A stretch of 64,000 bases of DNA from Robertkochia flava (GTDB lineage Bacteria; Bacteroidota; Bacteroidia; Flavobacteriales; Flavobacteriaceae), in the NCBI RefSeq assembly GCF_020166515.1, contig NZ_JAINZT010000007.1, positions 248,001 to 312,000 on the forward strand, given 5' to 3'. Below the pieces are notes generated by a model. The model had not been told where the DNA came from. It did not search any database and saw nothing but the letters and a program-made list of their open reading frames with translations. Within the stretch, counting starts at the first letter, position 1; each line of letters begins with the position of its first letter. Shown piece by piece: positions 20,863 through 28,869 of this stretch. The translations under genes and the position numbers were made by a program.

Positions 20863-22149
20863 ATGAAAAATCATTGTTTATTATTGCTGTTTATGCTTCT
20901 CTCGGGAGCATTGCTTTCACAAATATCAAGGCAATGCATAACAGAAACCGGAGAACGACCATTAAGTTCCCCGGGGGTTGTTGACCTGAGCCGGGTACCG
21001 CCCCTGATAACAGATAGTGAAAACCCCACCGGAAAACATCAAATGGTGATGCCTGGAGAGGCGTCTCATGTAACTACGGCCGTCATGGGACGGGATGGAA
21101 GTTACTTTTACGTGAAAAGGTCATTGCTGTCTAACGATACCAGCGTGTTTTACAGGGCTGCGTATCATTCGGGTGAGATGGTGCTGTTTCAACTGGCTGA
21201 TTACCATAGTGGGGAGGAGGCTTTAAATGTTATTGGGTTATACCCGGATCAAAATGCCGGAAAGGTGGCCATTGCCGTGGAAATTGAAAATTCCGGAATT
21301 TGCGATGTAGTGGTGGTTGACCTGAATGGTCATATCCTTGATAATTACCTCACAGGAATTTCTCCCTACCGGCTTTCTTGGATGCCGGATGGCCAAAACC
21401 TGCTCTACCACCGATGGTCTGCAGATGAGCGTGATGATCCGAAGTTTGCATCGAGAACCAAAACCATGATGCACAAGGTAGGTACTACGGAAAAGGAAGA
21501 CCGGGTCTATTTTTCAGCTAAAACCAATCCTGAATTGACGATTGCAGACTCGGAACTCCCAACGGCCTATTTTGACAGTTCACTGGAAGCAGTTGTTGGA
21601 ATAATTAGGTCAGAAGATCAGCATCTGCGGATGTACCTTAAACTTGGAGATCTTTATGATACCTCTTCCTGGATGACCCTCGCCACGGCCCGGGATCAGG
21701 TTATCCAATTCTCTGCCAGTCAACGTCAGGTTTGCTACCTTACTTCTGAAGATGCACAGAACCGCAAGATCATGATTTCTGAATTGAGATGGCCGGATAT
21801 CAGTAATGCGGATCTTCTCGTTCCCGAATTTCCGGATGAGTTGATCACAAGCCTGGTGGTCAATGCCGATGGAGTGTACTTTACAACGGAAAAGAAAGAG
21901 GTAAAAGAAGCCCGGCTATGGTTTAAAGCCTTAGGCAAGAATCACCCGGAACCCATAGGATTACCCCATCCTGTTGAAGATATAAAACTGGAATTAACAG
22001 ATCCTGCAGGCTCAGATATCTGGGTACAGGTATACGGGAAGAATCGTTTCGAGATGCGATATCGTTACATCAGGGCTCAGGGTAAATTTGTTGAGCAACC
22101 TGTACAACCTTCAGAAATTGAAGAGGCCAATAATGAGATGTTACAGTAA
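20863..22149 (+). CDS. secreted prolyl-oligopeptidase-type beta-propeller lacking the peptidase domain
   Basis: This 428-residue protein has a signal peptide (hydrophobic core 5-17). The body resembles the seven-bladed propeller of S9A peptidases, including YRLSWMPDGQNLLYHRWS, the following KTMMHKVGTTEKEDRVYF strand and a VYFTTEKKEVKEARL blade. The protein stops just where the alpha/beta-hydrolase domain would begin, and only 120 bp separate it from a terminator and a converging gene, so no displaced catalytic domain is nearby. No GxSxGG motif is present. It may be a decayed peptidase, a non-enzymatic binding propeller or a regulator of the complete S9 enzyme at 59274. The N-terminus carries an isolated Cys-containing segment, ISRQCITETGERP. 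Confidence 0.65.
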   Translation: MKNHCLLLLFMLLSGALLSQISRQCITETGERPLSSPGVVDLSRVPPLITDSENPTGKHQMVMPGEASHVTTAVMGRDGSYFYVKRSLLSNDTSVFYRAAYHSGEMVLFQLADYHSGEEALNVIGLYPDQNAGKVAIAVEIENSGICDVVVVDLNGHILDNYLTGISPYRLSWMPDGQNLLYHRWSADERDDPKFASRTKTMMHKVGTTEKEDRVYFSAKTNPELTIADSELPTAYFDSSLEAVVGIIRSEDQHLRMYLKLGDLYDTSSWMTLATARDQVIQFSASQRQVCYLTSEDAQNRKIMISELRWPDISNADLLVPEFPDELITSLVVNADGVYFTTEKKEVKEARLWFKALGKNHPEPIGLPHPVEDIKLELTDPAGSDIWVQVYGKNRFEMRYRYIRAQGKFVEQPVQPSEIEEANNEMLQ

Positions 22150-22209
22150 ACACTTCATCGCCCTTACGGTGCCCGATAACTTCTGAATACCGCATTGAAC
22201 ATTTTAAAA

Positions 22210-22243
22210 GTAAAGCCTGCAACTCATAAGTTGCAGGCTTTAC
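22210..22243. terminator. bidirectional intrinsic terminator
   Basis: A 15-bp perfect palindromic stem (22210-22224 with 22229-22243, core AAGCCTGCAACT) and loop CATA lie between converging genes. T-tracts are modest on both sides. Confidence 0.75.
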
Positions 22244-22269
22244 TGATTTTGGTTGGTAGTTATCTCCTT

Positions 22270-23004
22270 TTAGCGGGTACGCTTTTTGATATCCCCGGAA
22301 CCCAGACTACTGGATTTCTCTTTTGAGGGCTCCCCCTGGTAGATCACATCGCCTGAACCAACAATGTTGGCATTTAACTGACCGTTACAGGTTACCATCA
22401 CATCCCCTGAACCGGCGATGTTGGCTTCCACATCCATGGCCTTGAGATTATAGGCATCGATATCTCCAGATCCTGCAATATTGCAATCCAGCCATTCTGC
22501 TGCTCCTTCCAGATTGATGTCTCCGGAACCGGCCAGGTTGGCTGCCACTTTTTTGGCATCCGTTTTAATACTCATATCGCCCGACCCGGCAAGGTTGAAC
22601 TCCACGTGATCGCCTTTGAGCACAGTTTCGGAAACCAGGTCTCCCGACCCGGCCAGAGATACTTCACTCAGTTCTTCAACAGGTACTCTGATGGTGATCT
22701 TTTTTCCGCTGCTGGGGCGCAGGTCATAGCCATCTTCGGTACCGATCTTAAGTTTACCGTTTTTGGCCTCCACTTCGATATGCGGGATCAGGTTCGATTC
22801 TGCATCAATGGAGATCATTCCCTCCGACCCTTCTGTTAAAAATACCTGGAAGCTTCCGGCAACACTTACCTTATCATAAGGTTCTGTACTCACGGTCTTT
22901 GAGGTCATTTCCCCGTTTCCTTTTACTTTCTCACCGCCCCACCATTGGGCATGACCAAGGTTGAGGCTTAATAAGGCAATTCCTGCCAGCATGAAATTTT
23001 TCAT
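22270..23004 (-). CDS. secreted head-GIN domain (DUF2807) protein
   Basis: This 244-residue protein has a signal peptide (1-19) followed by a DUF2807-type domain. It contains regularly spaced LAGSGD or IAGSGD repeats (at least six between about 116 and 235), the hallmark of head-GIN beta-solenoid proteins. It is predicted to be periplasmic or outer-membrane associated; biochemical function is unknown for the family. It is the last gene of the ECF sigma/anti-sigma operon (25190 down to 22270), with a 27-bp gap from the upstream gene. An envelope role and control by that sigma factor are inferred. Confidence 0.8.
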   Translation of the reverse strand: MKNFMLAGIALLSLNLGHAQWWGGEKVKGNGEMTSKTVSTEPYDKVSVAGSFQVFLTEGSEGMISIDAESNLIPHIEVEAKNGKLKIGTEDGYDLRPSSGKKITIRVPVEELSEVSLAGSGDLVSETVLKGDHVEFNLAGSGDMSIKTDAKKVAANLAGSGDINLEGAAEWLDCNIAGSGDIDAYNLKAMDVEANIAGSGDVMVTCNGQLNANIVGSGDVIYQGEPSKEKSSSLGSGDIKKRTR

Positions 23005-23031
23005 AACGTATTGGTTTTTATAATTGATGAT

Positions 23032-24114
23032 CTAGTTCTTTCTGAATTCTACAGACCCATAATCGGACTGTATACTAAGCTGATTCTTCCCGGTACTTCC
23101 ATAACTGCCTTCATAGTAGTTCTGGGAGTTTTTTTCCCGTTGAATTTTATAATTAAATTCATTGTCATCTCCTTTTACCCTGGCGTAACTCAGGTCAATT
23201 ACAAAGTCAAAGCTATAGTTGGGGTTATAGCCCAGCTTCATATTGGTATAATCGGCTTTCAGGGAAATGTCTCCGCCGGTTATTTCATCAACGGTGATAG
23301 AACCGTAGTCAGATCCCAGGATTAGTCCGCCATTGACGCGACCGAACCTGGCTGTGAGATAATCCCCGTTTCCTTCGATAACCCCGGCATCTGCCACTTT
23401 CATACTACCGTAATCGCAGCTGTATGTTAACTTATTCACCTTACCTATATTCGATTTGGTATAATCGGCGTTCACCTTTAATGTTCCCGCATCGGTTACA
23501 GTATAAGACGAATAATCGGCACTAATGTTACCACTTTTGATAAAGTTAATTTCGGAATCATTGGTGTAATCAAACCGCAGTTCATTGCCATCAGCATTCA
23601 GGTCGCCTAGGATCAGTTTACCGTAGTCGCAACTTATTTGCGCCTTTCCGTCAATACGATCCAGGTTAATGCTTCCATAATCATTACTGAGATCTACCTT
23701 GTTGGTCACCGGAATTTTGATGGTATAGTTAATTTCCATACTCACGTTATTTCCATTGCCCCAGTTCCAGTTCCATCCACTTTTCTCAAATATGGTCTTG
23801 GCCGAAACAGCAGAAGGGGAGGCGTCAAAAGTAACATTGATCTCATCCAGTTTTTTCTCAGCCTTATCTTCGCTGTTACTGTTGGTCTTAATATGCACCT
23901 CAATAACGGTGCGGTTCTCTTTCCAGGTGGTAATATACAGGTTTCCGTAGCTGTTGTCTATTTTCAGCAGGGCATCGGCATTCACCTTGAATTCTTTCTT
24001 AATGGTTTTCTCCTTGGTATACTTCCCTTTAAAATCCGGATCTGCCTTGGCAAGGATCATCTGGGGAAGTACAAGCCCGATAAAGGCCAGTTTAAATAAC
24101 ATTGTTCTCATCAC
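23032..24114 (-). CDS. secreted beta-solenoid-like envelope protein of unknown function
   Basis: This 360-residue protein has a signal peptide (1-22) and a long repetitive beta-rich body. Units contain NDYGSINLD, CDYGKLILG, CDYGSMKVA, SDYGSITVD and SDYGSVEFR at regular spacing, suggesting a parallel beta-helix related to DUF4097/DUF2807 proteins. An early KIDNSYGNLYITTW belongs to the same pattern. No catalytic residues can be proposed. Its start overlaps the end of the anti-sigma gene by 23 bp, so it is translationally coupled to the sigma operon. It is likely an effector or target of the envelope-stress response, but direct evidence is absent. Confidence 0.75.
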   Translation of the reverse strand: MMRTMLFKLAFIGLVLPQMILAKADPDFKGKYTKEKTIKKEFKVNADALLKIDNSYGNLYITTWKENRTVIEVHIKTNSNSEDKAEKKLDEINVTFDASPSAVSAKTIFEKSGWNWNWGNGNNVSMEINYTIKIPVTNKVDLSNDYGSINLDRIDGKAQISCDYGKLILGDLNADGNELRFDYTNDSEINFIKSGNISADYSSYTVTDAGTLKVNADYTKSNIGKVNKLTYSCDYGSMKVADAGVIEGNGDYLTARFGRVNGGLILGSDYGSITVDEITGGDISLKADYTNMKLGYNPNYSFDFVIDLSYARVKGDDNEFNYKIQREKNSQNYYEGSYGSTGKNQLSIQSDYGSVEFRKN

Positions 24115-24637
24115 TGTTGTTTTTTAGTTTTTTGATTTCTTCAATTTGAATTAATACATCTTGTAGCAGGTTGATCCTCGTTTGAAAATTCGTGATCATC
24201 GCGTGCAGGATCATGCTCTGATCTCCGGGTTGCTGCAGGGCTTTTTCCAGGTTCTTATAATCGCCCTCCAGTTTATTTAATTGTGTCATGGTATCTTCCA
24301 CAAGCTTTGCGGTAACAGGATCCTTTTCTGCCTCCAGTTTCTCGATCTCGGTTCTCAGAACCGAGGCGAAGTAATACTCCGTTTTCTTGAATTCCGGATC
24401 TGCGGTGTTCTCTCCTGTGGTATTAAAAACTCCCAGTCCGATACTGATGATCAGGGCAAAAGAAGCAGCCACGGCCAGGATGGTCCAGGTTATAGGTCCG
24501 GAACGTTTTTCCGGGGTGTCTTTTACCTGTTGCAACTTTTGTAAAAAGCGCGCTTCATGACCTTTGTTGGGCATTTCTGTGTCAAATTGCCCTTCCAGGT
24601 TCTTAAAAAGTGTCTCTATGGAATCCTGCTTATTCAT
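24092..24637 (-). CDS. putative anti-sigma factor (single-pass membrane protein)
   Basis: This 181-residue protein has a short cytoplasmic N-terminal region (about 1-45), one transmembrane helix (about 50-68, WTILAVAASFALIISIG) and a mostly helical periplasmic part of about 110 residues with heptad-like leucines. The gene overlaps the upstream ECF sigma gene by 8 bp. That position and topology are typical of anti-sigma factors that hold the sigma factor at the membrane. The N-terminal region lacks a zinc-binding HxxxCxxC motif, so it is not a ZAS-type anti-sigma. Assignment rests on context and topology. Confidence 0.7.
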   Translation of the reverse strand: MNKQDSIETLFKNLEGQFDTEMPNKGHEARFLQKLQQVKDTPEKRSGPITWTILAVAASFALIISIGLGVFNTTGENTADPEFKKTEYYFASVLRTEIEKLEAEKDPVTAKLVEDTMTQLNKLEGDYKNLEKALQQPGDQSMILHAMITNFQTRINLLQDVLIQIEEIKKLKNNSDENNVI

Positions 24638-25190
24638 AAGCCATTTCTTTTAATAAATTTCGTAATCGATCTTTTGCTCTGGATATGGTGGTACGACAAT
24701 TGGCGTAACTGATATCCATGATTTCACAGATCTCTTCATAATCGTATCCCTCGATCAGGTAAAGGGTAAGAGCCAGTCTGTAATTATCCTTCAGCATTTT
24801 CATGGTTTGCAATACTTTTTGAGCCTTTATATTGTTAAACTCATGATCAGGATCAACTTCATCCTGGTCTCCAACCCTGTATTCCACCTGGTCAAGTGAA
24901 ATCTCATTCGCTTTTTGTTTTTTCCTGTAGTGCTGGATACTGTTGTTTACGACAATGCGTTTCAACCAGGCTCCAAAAGTTACCTCTCCTTTGAAGCTGT
25001 CTATTTTGGTGAAGGCACTCAGGAAAGACTCCTGCATAATGTCTTCGGCTTCAAAGCTGTCTTTGACGATGCGTATGGAGGTATTATACATGGCCGCATA
25101 ATAGGCTTTGTAAACCGCCATCTGTGCCTGCTGGTCTCCTTTTTTACACCGTTCAATTAACAGGTCATTATTTACACTACTCTGGCTCAA
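24630..25190 (-). CDS. ECF-type RNA polymerase sigma-70 factor
   Basis: This 186-residue protein has a region 2 (about 20-95) with EAEDIMQESFLSAFTKI and FGAWLKRIVVNNSIQHYRKK. Region 4 (about 120-182) carries the HTH EICEIMDISYANCRTTISRA. There is no region 1 or 3, as expected of an extracytoplasmic-function sigma factor. It is the first gene of a four-gene operon with overlapping anti-sigma and envelope-protein genes. It would direct transcription of envelope genes, probably including its own operon. Its promoter motif is unknown. Confidence 0.9.
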   Translation of the reverse strand: MSQSSVNNDLLIERCKKGDQQAQMAVYKAYYAAMYNTSIRIVKDSFEAEDIMQESFLSAFTKIDSFKGEVTFGAWLKRIVVNNSIQHYRKKQKANEISLDQVEYRVGDQDEVDPDHEFNNIKAQKVLQTMKMLKDNYRLALTLYLIEGYDYEEICEIMDISYANCRTTISRAKDRLRNLLKEMAYE

Positions 25191-25497
25191 AAAGTATCGT
25201 TTATTATAAAGATGATCGTAGAACTGAAATGTTACACTTTTAGTAAAAATATTTCATTTAGCTGGTTTTAAGGGGAATGATCCTTAATTTTGCAGATCTT
25301 TCCTCCTGTCATAACTATCCTTTGGCTCCAGGCTGGGGTTCCGGATTAAATATGGCATAGCTATTGTAACTACTAAGTGTCCCTGAACGGCTTTGCCTTA
25401 AATAATCACCATTATTTGAAGGGGTTGAGGTTGGGGCGAAAAAAAATGGAAAAGAAAAACAGTCTGTCTGAAATGACAGAATGACCGTAAAAATATT
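25191..25497. promoter_or_regulatory. divergent intergenic region between ECF sigma operon and lon
   Basis: This 307-bp region has no gene. On the + strand TAATTTTG (25285-25292) fits the -7 consensus and would give a leader of about 200 nt for lon. Just before the lon ATG lies TCTGTC-N6-GACAGA (25463-25480), followed by a second ATGAC. It could be a stress-regulator dyad, but this is weak. On the minus strand the sequence before the sigma gene is AT-rich with no consensus box that I can defend. Confidence 0.4.
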
Positions 25498-27945
25498 ATG
25501 AGCAATACTAAGTTTTTGAATATTGACAGTTTGTCATTGCAGAATTTTGATGAAGATGCAGAGTTGATTCCCTTAATGACCCCTGAGGACGAAGAGGAGA
25601 TCAATAATGAAGTTCTGCCGGAATCCTTACCCATACTGCCGCTGAGAAACACCGTGCTTTTTCCCGGGGTTGTAATTCCTATTACGGCAGGGCGGGATAA
25701 GTCGATAAAATTGATCAAGGATGCCAATAACGGCACCAAGGTCATCGGCGTGGTTTCACAAAAAGATGAAAGTGTAGAAGACCCGGAGGCAAAAGATCTG
25801 AATCGCGTGGGTACCGTAGCGCGAATCCTGAGGGTTTTAAAAATGCCCGATGGGAATACGACTGTGATCATTCAGGGGAAGAAGCGCTTTAAGATCAAGG
25901 AGATCATTTCTGATGATCCATATTTTACTGCCAGCATTGAGGATCTGCCCGAGGAGAAACCAAAAGACCAGACGGAGTTTGATACCATTATCGACTCGAT
26001 CAAGGAACTGGCCCTGCAGATCATAAAGGAAAGCCCGAACATCCCGACGGAGGCGTCTTTTGCCATTAAAAATATCGAGAGTTCTTCTTTCCTCATCAAT
26101 TTCATTTCTTCCAATATGAATCTGGAAGTACATGAGAAGCAGGAGTTGCTGGAGAACAGTAACCTCCGTGAACGCGCTCTGGCTACGCTGAAATACATGA
26201 ACGTGGAGTTTCAAAAGCTCGCGCTTAAGAATGATATTCAGAGCAAGGTGCGCTCGGATCTGGATCAACAACAGCGGGAATATTTCCTGCATCAGCAGAT
26301 GAAGACCATTCAGGAAGAGTTAGGCGGCGTGTCCTCTGAAGCAGAGATCGAGGAAATGCGCAGTCAGGCTAAAACCAAAAAATGGTCGGAAAAGGTCGGG
26401 GAGCATTTTGATAAGGAACTTATGAAACTCCAGCGCATGAATCCGCAGGTGGCCGAATATTCCATCCAGCGGAATTACCTGGAGCTTTTCCTCGAACTTC
26501 CCTGGGATGAATTCTCCAAAGATCAGTTTGACCTGAAACGGGCCCAGCGCATACTTGACAGAGATCATTACGGTCTGGAAGATGTGAAACGCAGGATTAT
26601 TGAGTACCTGGCGGTGCTCAAATTGCGTAATGATATGAAATCACCCATCCTCTGTTTATACGGACCTCCCGGAGTGGGAAAAACTTCGCTGGGCAAGTCT
26701 GTAGCTGAAGCCCTGGGAAGGCAGTATGTACGTATGTCGCTTGGCGGATTACGGGATGAGGCAGAAATCAGGGGGCACCGAAAGACCTATATTGGGGCCA
26801 TGCCGGGCCGTATCATACAGAGTATTAAAAAGGCAGGAACCTCGAATCCTGTTTTTATATTGGACGAGATCGATAAGTTGTCTGTAAGTCACAGCGGAGA
26901 TCCTTCTTCGGCTATGCTCGAGGTGCTGGATCCCGAACAGAACAGCGAATTTTATGATAATTTCCTGGAGATGGGTTACGACCTGTCTAAGGTCATGTTC
27001 ATTGCCACCGCCAATAACCTGGCTACCATTCAGCCCGCATTACGCGACCGAATGGAGATCATCAATGTTACCGGGTATACCATAGAAGAAAAGGTGGAGA
27101 TTGCCAGGAGACACTTGTTGCCAAAACAACTCGAAGAGCATGGGTTAACCAAGGATGATGTAAAGATCGGAAAGCGGGAACTGGAAAAGATCGTGGAAGG
27201 CTATACGCGAGAGTCCGGGGTGAGGAGCCTGGAAAAACAGATCGCTAAAATGGTAAGACATGCGGCCAAATCCATTGCGATGGAAGAGGAGTACAATATA
27301 AAAGTTACCGCAGAGGATGTAGAGAAGGTCCTGGGACCAGCCCGAATGGAGCGCGATAAATACGAGAATAACGATGTGGCCGGAGTGGTTACCGGTCTGG
27401 CCTGGACCAGTGTCGGAGGTGATATTCTCTTTATCGAGTCCATACTTACCAAAGGGAAAGGAAACCTGACCATTACAGGTAACCTCGGACAGGTCATGAA
27501 GGAATCGGCTACCATTGCCATGGAGTATATTAAATCGAATGCAGAAGAATGGGGGATAGACCCCGGGGTCTTTGAGAAATATAACGTTCACATCCATGTT
27601 CCTGAGGGTGCCACTCCCAAGGATGGCCCCAGCGCAGGGATCACCATGCTTACCTCCCTGGTATCCTTGTTCACCCAGCGTAAGGTTAAGAAGAGTCTGG
27701 CCATGACCGGGGAAATCACCTTAAGAGGAAAAGTACTCCCGGTGGGTGGCATCAAGGAAAAGATCCTGGCTGCCAAACGGGCAAGGATCAAGGAGATTAT
27801 CCTGTGTGAAGATAACCGAAAAGATATAGAGGAGATCAAACAGGAGTACCTCAAAGGGCTTACCTTCCATTATGTGAAGGAAATGAGCGAGGTCATCGAG
27901 ATAGCGATCACCAATCAAAAAGTTAAGAACGCGAAAACCTTATAA
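25498..27945 (+). CDS. lon: ATP-dependent protease Lon
   Basis: This 815-residue LonA-type protease has an N-terminal substrate-binding domain (about 40-240, with [19 protein letters not shown]), a central AAA+ domain with Walker A GPPGVGKT at 389-396 and ILDEIDKL as Walker B, and a C-terminal protease domain with [11 protein letters not shown]. The Ser-Lys catalytic pair is Ser712 and Lys755, at the same 43-residue spacing as in E. coli Lon. It degrades misfolded and regulatory proteins in the cytoplasm. The N-terminus carries about 40 extra acidic residues compared with E. coli. cmk follows after 3 bp, so the two are co-transcribed. Confidence 0.97.
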   Translation: MSNTKFLNIDSLSLQNFDEDAELIPLMTPEDEEEINNEVLPESLPILPLRNTVLFPGVVIPITAGRDKSIKLIKDANNGTKVIGVVSQKDESVEDPEAKDLNRVGTVARILRVLKMPDGNTTVIIQGKKRFKIKEIISDDPYFTASIEDLPEEKPKDQTEFDTIIDSIKELALQIIKESPNIPTEASFAIKNIESSSFLINFISSNMNLEVHEKQELLENSNLRERALATLKYMNVEFQKLALKNDIQSKVRSDLDQQQREYFLHQQMKTIQEELGGVSSEAEIEEMRSQAKTKKWSEKVGEHFDKELMKLQRMNPQVAEYSIQRNYLELFLELPWDEFSKDQFDLKRAQRILDRDHYGLEDVKRRIIEYLAVLKLRNDMKSPILCLYGPPGVGKTSLGKSVAEALGRQYVRMSLGGLRDEAEIRGHRKTYIGAMPGRIIQSIKKAGTSNPVFILDEIDKLSVSHSGDPSSAMLEVLDPEQNSEFYDNFLEMGYDLSKVMFIATANNLATIQPALRDRMEIINVTGYTIEEKVEIARRHLLPKQLEEHGLTKDDVKIGKRELEKIVEGYTRESGVRSLEKQIAKMVRHAAKSIAMEEEYNIKVTAEDVEKVLGPARMERDKYENNDVAGVVTGLAWTSVGGDILFIESILTKGKGNLTITGNLGQVMKESATIAMEYIKSNAEEWGIDPGVFEKYNVHIHVPEGATPKDGPSAGITMLTSLVSLFTQRKVKKSLAMTGEITLRGKVLPVGGIKEKILAAKRARIKEIILCEDNRKDIEEIKQEYLKGLTFHYVKEMSEVIEIAITNQKVKNAKTL

Positions 27946-27948
27946 TTC

Positions 27949-28647
27949 ATGGCAAAGATCACCATAGCCATTGATGGATTCTCCTCTACCGGTAAGAGTA
28001 CCGTAGCCCGCCAGCTGGCCGATGCCCTGGATTATATCTATGTGGATTCCGGGGCCATGTACAGGGCGGTGACCTTTTTTGCCATCAATCATGGCATTAT
28101 TGATCCCGGTTCCGGAGCTTTCGACAGGGAAGCCTTACTGGAGCAATTGCCCCAAATAAAGGTAGCTTTCAGGAAGAATGAAAATACCGGTAAGGCAGAG
28201 GTTTGCCTTAATGATGAAAGTGTCGAAGACCGTATCCGGACCATGGAAGTGTCATCTTTTGTGAGTACGGTGGCTGCCATACCCGAAGTGCGCCAGAAAT
28301 TGGTGGAGCAACAACGTCTTATGGGCAAGAATAAAGGAGTGGTCATGGATGGCCGGGATATTGGTACAGTGGTGTTTCCAGATGCAGAACTCAAGCTGTT
28401 CATGACCGCAAGTCCGAAGATCAGGGCCACCAGAAGGTATAAGGAACTCCTGGAAAAAGGGGAAGAGATCACTTATGAGAAGGTGCTGGAAAATGTAGAG
28501 GCCAGAGATCTCGCAGATTCCACCAGGAAAGATTCCCCGCTCATAAAGGCTGAAGATGCGGTTGAGATCGATAACAGCGATATGGGAGAAAAGGAACAAT
28601 TTGAAAGAATCCTAAGCCATGCCCGGAATCTGATCTCAGGTCGCTAA
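27949..28647 (+). CDS. cmk: (d)CMP kinase
   Basis: This 232-residue P-loop kinase has IDGFSSTGKSTVARQLA at the N-terminus (P-loop 10-17), YVDSGAMYRAVT for nucleotide binding, and MDGRDIGTVVFPDAELK with RDLADSTRKDSPL near the C-terminus, all characteristic of bacterial Cmk. It phosphorylates CMP and dCMP. The gene begins 3 bp after lon and ends at an intrinsic terminator. rpsA follows downstream, a cmk-rpsA order widespread in bacteria. Confidence 0.95.
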   Translation: MAKITIAIDGFSSTGKSTVARQLADALDYIYVDSGAMYRAVTFFAINHGIIDPGSGAFDREALLEQLPQIKVAFRKNENTGKAEVCLNDESVEDRIRTMEVSSFVSTVAAIPEVRQKLVEQQRLMGKNKGVVMDGRDIGTVVFPDAELKLFMTASPKIRATRRYKELLEKGEEITYEKVLENVEARDLADSTRKDSPLIKAEDAVEIDNSDMGEKEQFERILSHARNLISGR

Positions 28648-28672
28648 CCCCTGACAGAAGGGAATGATTATC

Positions 28673-28707
28673 AAAAGAGTATGTCTGAGAGGACATGCTC
28701 TTTTTTT
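28673..28707 (+). terminator. intrinsic terminator of lon-cmk
   Basis: A 13-bp stem (28673-28685 with 28692-28704, one G-T pair), loop TGAGAG, then seven T residues. Confidence 0.9.
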
Positions 28708-28716
28708 ATGGCATTG

Positions 28717-28749
28717 TTTTGTAATTCAAAACTTATAATCGTATTTTTG
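28717..28749 (+). promoter_or_regulatory. rpsA promoter
   Basis: TTTTG (28717-28721) and TATTTTTG (28742-28749) match the Bacteroidota -33/-7 elements with 20-bp spacing. The ATG is at 28870, so the mRNA would carry a leader of about 115 nt. Confidence 0.75.
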
Positions 28750-28808
28750 CACTCCTTTTTAGCAGAAGTAAGAGGAAAAAGGATTTTAAACATTTAATTA
28801 CTAACACC

Positions 28809-28849
28809 TTCTGTGGGTAAGTGCTGCGACCTCTACCTTGTTCACAGAA
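28809..28849 (+). other. stem-loop in the rpsA 5' leader
   Basis: TTCTGTG (28809-28815) pairs perfectly with CACAGAA (28843-28849). GGTA (28816-28819) can continue the helix with TACC (28834-28837) across a small bulge. The element lies 20 nt before the start codon and could mediate autoregulation by S1, as leader structures do in enterobacteria; the specific role here is inferred. Confidence 0.4.
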
Positions 28850-28869
28850 TACAAATTTAACTCAGCAAA

